A stretch of 64,000 nucleotides of DNA. Origin: Lautropia sp. GTDB lineage: Bacteria; Pseudomonadota; Gammaproteobacteria; Burkholderiales; Burkholderiaceae_E. Position 1 is the first letter of the stretch. Each line of letters opens with the position of its first letter. The stretch lies in assembly GCA_030532895.1 (NCBI GenBank), contig JAUNKF010000008.1:62001-126000 (forward strand), read 5' to 3'. The translations under genes and the position numbers were made by a program. The notes below the pieces were generated by a model. It did no database searches. It had not been told where the DNA came from and saw only the letters and a list, made by a program, of their open reading frames with translations. Shown one piece after another: positions 58,920 to 64,000 of this stretch.

Positions 58920-59859
58920 CGGATGAATCAGGGCGTTCGATCCCCTGGCGCCTTCATGACACGGGCTTTGCCCTGCTCGGTGAGCAGATAGCGCTGAAAA
59001 CGGCTATTGGGCTTGTCGGGCAGGGTGTACCACATCGCCCGCAGCCAGCAACTGACGCACGACATCGCGTGTATGCCGGTTGGGCCTCAATTTGAAATAT
59101 CCGCCGTATGCCACTGCCCCACTGCTCGATCAGTCCCAGTTCTCGAAACACGCGGGCGATGACACGATTGCGCAGGTTCGACACGCCACGCCGCATTTCC
59201 TCGATCGTCATGCCGGGCACCAGGATGCCGGGATTCTCCACCTCGATCCGGTCATCGAAGAAGGCCACCCGAATCGGCGCGCCCGGATGAGAGTAATCCG
59301 CATGAACCAAGGCATTGGTGACGACTTCTCGCAGCATCAGCAACGGGATGTTCCAGACATCCTTTCGCTGGATGTCTGAGAAGTCAGCCCCCCGCATGGC
59401 ATGCTTCTTCAGAAAGTCCATGACCAGACGCACGGCATCCGGCAGACTCGCATGAATCTCCTGGTGGTCGATGATCCGGGCCTTGTCCTCGCCCCAAAAG
59501 CGGCCACATTGCACCCAGGCATCCGGGAAATGGGCCTCCCGGTGCCGGCCGAACAGCAGCACGCCACCCTTCGTGGGCACCAGACGCCCTTGATCGCGCA
59601 CGAGCAAGCGCAGACTCAACAACGCCTGTTCATCCAGTACATGACGCTTGTCAAACAGCCGCTGTGCCGCCTCGATGTCCAGATCATCCAAAGACAAATC
59701 GGCCATTGGCATCTCATCGAACATCACGCCTTCAGCCACACGCCTCAGCTCGGCCGCCAAGGCCGGGCCTGCCTGACGATTACTTGACCCCAGGCGCACC
59801 AGCACCCCATCAGGCCACCCTTCAGCCCCTCGATCTCTGATCGCATATGCCCCCCTCAA
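58920..59859 (-). pseudogene. Decayed AlbA/AAA_4-type ATP-binding transcriptional regulator gene
   Basis: The readable part (about 255 codons) starts inside the family with VLVRLGSSNRQAG, lacks the N-terminal AlbA_2 (Schlafen-like) domain, and keeps the HATPase_c_4 core (MLREVVTNALVHADYSH, IEVENPG, GLIEQWGSGIRRIF). After that the frame leaves the family. Recognisable C-terminal pieces occur in the other two minus-strand frames (RHTRDVVRQLL, then SRFQRYLLTEQGKARV), so a deletion and at least two frame changes have occurred. The first codons overlap the end of polA. It is almost certainly non-functional. Confidence 0.72.
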
Positions 59860-62800
59860 TGCGCCTGCTCCCAGTTGGCACCGAGGCCGACTTCGGCCAG
59901 GAGCGGCACGGACAGCTGGGCGATGCCGGCCATGCGGGCGGGCAGCTCGGTGCGCAGGCGCTCGACTTCGGCCTCGGGCACTTCAAGCACCAGCTCGTCA
60001 TGCACCTGCATGACGAGGCGCGCGCCCAGCCCTTCGCGGGCGAGCCAATCGTGCACATCGATCATCGCGAGCTTGATCAGGTCGGCGGCCGTGCCCTGCA
60101 TCGGCGCGTTGATGGCCGCGCGCTCGGCCATCTGGCGGCGGGACATCTGCGTGGCCTGGATGTCGGGCAGCCACAGCCGGCGACCGAACACCGTCTCCAC
60201 ATAGCCCTTGGCGTGGGCCTCGGCACGGGTGCGCTCCATGTAGGCGGCCACGCCCGGATAGCGGGCAAAGTAGCGGTCGATGTAGGCTTGAGCCGAACCA
60301 CGCTCGATGCCGAGATTGGCAGCCAGACCAAAGGCACTCATGCCATAGATCAGCCCGAAGTTGATGACCTTGGCGTAGCGGCGCTGTTCGCTGTTGACCT
60401 CATCCACCGGCACGCCGAAGACTTCGGCGGCCGTGGCCCGGTGTACATCCAGCCCCTCGGCAAAGGCTTTCAGCAGCCCGGCATCCTGCGAGATGTGCGC
60501 CATGATGCGCAGCTCGATCTGTGAGTAGTCCGCCGACATCATCCGGTGACCCGGTGGCGCGATGAAGGCTTCACGGATGCGGCGGCCTTCGGCGGTGCGC
60601 ACCGGGATGTTTTGCAGGTTGGGGTCAGACGAGGACAAGCGCCCGGTGATGGCCGTGGCCTGCGAGTAGGTGGTGTGGATGCGGCCGGTGGCCGGATTCA
60701 CCATGTCGGGCAGCTTGTCGGTGTAGGTGGACTTGAGCTTGGAGAGGCTACGCCATTGCAGTAGCACCTTCGGCAACGGGTAATCGAGCGCGAGCTTTTC
60801 CAGCACGCTCTCGTCGGTGGAGGGCTTGCCAGCCGGGGTTTTCTTGACGACGGGCAAGCCCAGCTGGCCAAAGAGGATCTCGCCCAGCTGTTTGGTGGAG
60901 CCGAGGTTGAAGGGCTGACCCGCCAATTGGTGGGCCTCGGCTTCAAGCGCCTGCATCTGGGCTGCCAGCTCGGCTGATTGGACGGCCAGCAACTGGCTGT
61001 CCACCAGCACACCGTGGCGTTCCATCGCGTAGAGCACCTGGAGCGTGGGCATCTCGATATCCCGATAGATGTGCTTCAGACGTTCATCGGCCTCGATGTT
61101 CGGCCACATGGCCTGATGCAATTGGAGCGTGACATCGGCATCTTCGGCGGCATAACGGGTGGCCGTCTCCACATCGACCTGATCAAAACCGATGGCCTTG
61201 GCGCCCTTGCCGGCGATTTCCTCATAGGTGATGGTCTGCCGATCGAGATGGCGGCCGGCCAGCGCATCCATGCCGTGGGTGCGATGCGCCTCCAGCACAT
61301 AGGATTCGAGCATCGTGTCATCGGCCACCCCCTTGAGCGTGACGCCCTCGTTGGCGAGCACGTGCATGTCGTACTTCAGGTTCTGCCCCACCTTCAAATG
61401 GGCTTCGCTCTCCAGCCAGGGTTTGAGCGCCGCCAGCACCGTGTCGAGCGACAACTGTTCGGGCGCCCCCGCGTAGCTGTGCCCCACCGGCATGTAATAG
61501 CCCTGCCACGGCGTGATCGCGAGCGACAGCCCCACGAGCCGTGCCTTCATCGGATCAAGCGCCGTGGTTTCGGTATCCAGCGCCACGAGCGGGGCGGCAT
61601 CGAGCTTTTCAACCAGGGCGGCCAGGGCGGCCGGCGTGCTGACCTGCTCGGCCACCAGGCCACCCGCCGGCATCGGCGTGCGCACGGCAAGCGGGCTGGC
61701 ACCTGCCACGGCGTGCATGGCCGCTACCGGATCGAGTCCGCCCGCGCCGGCGGCGCCACGACCGGCTGCGGCCCCTGGCTGAGCACCTGATCCACTGCCT
61801 TCGGCGAACGAGCCATCGCCCTGCCCGCCTGCACTGCGGGCAACCCCGGCAGCGACACCAGCCCCCTGGCCAATCGAAGCACCAGCACCTTGCCCACCAA
61901 AGCCACCTGCCGCCCCAGATGTGGCCCCCGCCGCCACACCCGAAAGGCCAGCGGCACCAGCCGCACTGCGCTGACGCTCGGCCAACCGGCGGGCGAAGGT
62001 GCGCAGCTCCCAGCGCTCGAAGAGCTTCTGCAGTTGTTCGTCGTGCTCGGGCTGCAATTTCAGGGCAGAGACCGATTCCACCCACTGGCTGAGGTCGGCA
62101 TCGCGCAGCACCGTGACCAGCTCGCGCCCCTTGGGCAACCAGTCGAGCGCGGCGCGGAGGTTTTCACCCACCTTGCCACCGATCTCGTCGGCACGACGCA
62201 TGATCTCGTCAAGCGAACCGTATTGGTTCAGCCATTTGGCGGCGGTTTTCGGCCCCACCTTGTCCACGCCAGGCACGTTGTCGACCGTGTCGCCCGTGAG
62301 ACTCAGGAAATCGATGATCTGGGCCGGATCGACCCCGAACTTCTCCCTTACCCCGGTCTCATCCATGATGGTGGGCGGCACGCCTTCTCGGGTCATCGTG
62401 TTGACGAGCACGGTCTGCGTGTCGACGAGCTGGGCCAGATCCTTGTCACCGGTCGAGATGACGGTGCGCATGCCCTCTGCGGCAGCCTGGGTGGCGAGTG
62501 TGCCGATCACGTCATCAGCCTCGATGCCGGGCACGACGATGAGCGGCCAGCCCAGTGCCCTCGTCAGCTGGTGGATGGGGGCAATCTGCGAAATCAGCGC
62601 CTCGGGGGTTTCGCCCCGGTTGGCCTTGTAATGTTCGTAGAGATCGTCACGGAAGGTGCGACCCGGCGCATCGAAGATGACGGCGCCCAACGATGCCCCC
62701 CCATGCAAACGGGTGTCGTCTCGCAAGCGACGCAACATGCCGACCATCCCGTGAATGGCGCCGGTCGGTTCCCCCGCCTTGTTTCTGAGGTCGGGCAGGG

Positions 62801-62861
62801 CATGATAGGCACGGAACAGATAGCTGGATCCGTCGACCAGCAACAGGGTTTTGTCAGACAT
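59856..62861 (-). CDS. polA: DNA polymerase I
   Basis: 1001 aa. Order: 5'-3' exonuclease (about 1-290), a Gly/Ala/Gln/Ser-rich linker of roughly 78 residues (about 300-377) that usual PolA lacks, 3'-5' exonuclease with DTETT (about 429-433), and polymerase with motif A SADYSQIELR, motif B KVINFGLIYGMSAFG and motif C MQVHDELVLEV. It functions in Okazaki-fragment processing and repair. The start is the ATG two codons into the open frame. The 3' end overlaps the decayed ATP-binding gene by 4 nt. Confidence 0.97.
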   Translation of the reverse strand: MSDKTLLLVDGSSYLFRAYHALPDLRNKAGEPTGAIHGMVGMLRRLRDDTRLHGGASLGAVIFDAPGRTFRDDLYEHYKANRGETPEALISQIAPIHQLTRALGWPLIVVPGIEADDVIGTLATQAAAEGMRTVISTGDKDLAQLVDTQTVLVNTMTREGVPPTIMDETGVREKFGVDPAQIIDFLSLTGDTVDNVPGVDKVGPKTAAKWLNQYGSLDEIMRRADEIGGKVGENLRAALDWLPKGRELVTVLRDADLSQWVESVSALKLQPEHDEQLQKLFERWELRTFARRLAERQRSAAGAAGLSGVAAGATSGAAGGFGGQGAGASIGQGAGVAAGVARSAGGQGDGSFAEGSGSGAQPGAAAGRGAAGAGGLDPVAAMHAVAGASPLAVRTPMPAGGLVAEQVSTPAALAALVEKLDAAPLVALDTETTALDPMKARLVGLSLAITPWQGYYMPVGHSYAGAPEQLSLDTVLAALKPWLESEAHLKVGQNLKYDMHVLANEGVTLKGVADDTMLESYVLEAHRTHGMDALAGRHLDRQTITYEEIAGKGAKAIGFDQVDVETATRYAAEDADVTLQLHQAMWPNIEADERLKHIYRDIEMPTLQVLYAMERHGVLVDSQLLAVQSAELAAQMQALEAEAHQLAGQPFNLGSTKQLGEILFGQLGLPVVKKTPAGKPSTDESVLEKLALDYPLPKVLLQWRSLSKLKSTYTDKLPDMVNPATGRIHTTYSQATAITGRLSSSDPNLQNIPVRTAEGRRIREAFIAPPGHRMMSADYSQIELRIMAHISQDAGLLKAFAEGLDVHRATAAEVFGVPVDEVNSEQRRYAKVINFGLIYGMSAFGLAANLGIERGSAQAYIDRYFARYPGVAAYMERTRAEAHAKGYVETVFGRRLWLPDIQATQMSRRQMAERAAINAPMQGTAADLIKLAMIDVHDWLAREGLGARLVMQVHDELVLEVPEAEVERLRTELPARMAGIAQLSVPLLAEVGLGANWEQAH

Positions 62862-63176
62862 CGGCAAAAAGTGTGCTCAGGACAAGACTACGGCGGGACA
62901 ACGCCTGGTCAGCCGCGTGTTTTTTGATACGCTCACGGCCAAACAAAGCATCAGCGTTCAGGCACGGCAATGATCCCGTGCGCCCGACGCGGCTGAACGT
63001 GCCTTGGGTTTGCCCGCCCCTGTGCGCCCCGACCATCGACGGGATCGCGGCAAATCCTCGCAACGCCACCGGGTATCCAGGCAGGCCACGTCGAGGATTG
63101 ACCGACAATCCATCGGTTCCAAGGCATTCGGCAACGTTCGACACGGGACACCCGCCACCAGCAAGGCAAAGGACTC
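62862..63176. other. Intergenic region between divergent polA and LOG gene
   Basis: About 315 bp with both promoters. I see no clear promoter pair, palindrome or small gene. The 96-codon minus-strand frame here has no recognisable features. Confidence 0.4.
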
Positions 63177-63926
63177 ATGACCAACACACCCCTGAAAACC
63201 ACGCGGCACTCGCCGAAACTCAGTGGCATCCACCCCAGCGACCGCTCGACGGCCATCAAGGCAAAGGAGTCCTGGCACGTGTTGGGCATTATCGCAGAGT
63301 TCGTCGAAACGACCGAAGCGCTGGCCGACATCCGCCCGGCCGTCTCGATCTTCGGCAGCGCCCGCATCAAGGAAGGTCACCCGTGGTATCGGGAGACCGA
63401 AATCCTCGCCCGCAAGCTCTCGGATGCCGGCTTTGCCATCCTCTCGGGCGGCGGGCCGGGGCTGATGGAAGCGGCCAACAAGGGCGCCCATGCCGGTGAA
63501 TCCCCCTCGGTGGGGCTAAACATGGAGCTGCCGATGGAGCAGCACGACAACCCTTACCAGGATGTGTCGCTGCATTTCCGGCACTTCTTCACTCGCAAGG
63601 TGGCTTTTGCCAAATACGCAGCCGCCTTCGTGGCCGTCCCCGGTGGCTGGGGCACGATGGATGAGCTGATGGAGGTGCTGACGCTGATCCAGACTCGAGT
63701 GGCCCGGCGCATTCCCGTCATCCTGGTGGGGGCCAGCTTCTGGCAAGGGCTGCTCGACTGGATGCACAACACGCTGGTGGCCGAGGGCACGGTCTCGCCC
63801 GACGACATGGATCTGATCCGTGTGATCGACGACCCGGACGACGTGGTGAACGCCATCTTCGATTTTTACCAGCACCGTGGCTTTTATGCCGCCACCGATG
63901 ACCGGACGCTGAACCTGCAACTCTGA
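63177..63926 (+). CDS. LOG family (TIGR00730) Rossmann-fold protein
   Basis: 249 aa. Family motifs GGGPGLMEAANKGA and PGGWGTMDELMEVL are intact. Characterised members are cytokinin riboside 5'-monophosphate phosphoribohydrolases that release the base from nucleotide monophosphates; the longer form here matches bacterial TIGR00730 proteins. No partner gene is nearby. Confidence 0.92.
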   Translation: MTNTPLKTTRHSPKLSGIHPSDRSTAIKAKESWHVLGIIAEFVETTEALADIRPAVSIFGSARIKEGHPWYRETEILARKLSDAGFAILSGGGPGLMEAANKGAHAGESPSVGLNMELPMEQHDNPYQDVSLHFRHFFTRKVAFAKYAAAFVAVPGGWGTMDELMEVLTLIQTRVARRIPVILVGASFWQGLLDWMHNTLVAEGTVSPDDMDLIRVIDDPDDVVNAIFDFYQHRGFYAATDDRTLNLQL

Positions 63927-64000
63927 CAAACGACCGTCCCGTGTCGGGCATGACATAGCAGCCACGCCCCGACTGACCCACAAGGCGCAAGCTGGCGGCA

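Noticed and set aside
62854-63144. 96-codon minus-strand frame upstream of polA
   Set aside because: Covers the divergent promoter region, no ribosome site, no recognisable sequence.

Overview
The window reads as a GC-rich chromosome segment from a Burkholderiales-like betaproteobacterium. The basis is gene content: TAXI-TRAP plus DUF1850 transport, a gcdH/CaiB-type CoA-transferase pair, argO/argP, soxBDAG and PurU. I cannot name the species. Coding density is high. Many conserved enzymes carry Ala/Ser/Thr/Pro/Gly-rich insertions or tails that their families lack.

Layout. 1-3.7 kb: a minus-strand TAXI-type TRAP uptake operon (binding protein, fused permease, DUF1850). 4.0-5.8 kb: a DUF1761 membrane protein and an L-2-hydroxyglutarate oxidase-like flavoprotein. 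5.8-6.2 kb: an array of about 73-bp inverted-repeat elements with a period near 120 bp. One more copy and a half copy lie at 0.45-0.6 kb. 6.2-9.8 kb: CoA-transferase, glutaryl-CoA dehydrogenase and a divergent LysR regulator. 10-11.5 kb: an A/T-richer AbiE toxin-antitoxin pair. 11.5-15.5 kb: SelO, an orphan VapB, ArgO and ArgP.

15.6-32.7 kb forms one metabolic block: PurU, two GlxA-type AraC regulators, heterotetrameric sarcosine oxidase (soxBDAG), serine dehydratase, creatinase, an NCS1 permease, creatininase and an MHS transporter. Together they describe creatinine -> creatine -> sarcosine + urea -> glycine + one-carbon units -> (via a glyA not seen here) serine -> pyruvate. A VapBC pair and a GNAT remnant interrupt the block. 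A 65-bp repeat lies beside the 3' ends of both purU and sdaA.

33-42 kb is a polyol operon: ABC transporter, a fused polyol dehydrogenase-SDR protein, an AraC regulator and xylulokinase. 42-51 kb holds a PQQ-type sugar dehydrogenase, a GT39-like membrane protein, HipBA, and a TetR regulator divergent from a retinol-saturase-like/ferredoxin-reductase fusion. A CcdA antitoxin follows, whose CcdB partner is cut to 27 codons. 51-64 kb holds thiC with an upstream TPP riboswitch, a class C acid phosphatase with a DUF1778-like remnant, katG, uppP, a decayed ATP-binding protein gene, polA and a LOG-family gene.

The most unusual items are the covarying repeat array, the two enzyme fusions, the several decayed toxin-antitoxin loci and the window-wide low-complexity insertions. 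I saw no rRNA, tRNA, CRISPR, transposase or phage genes.
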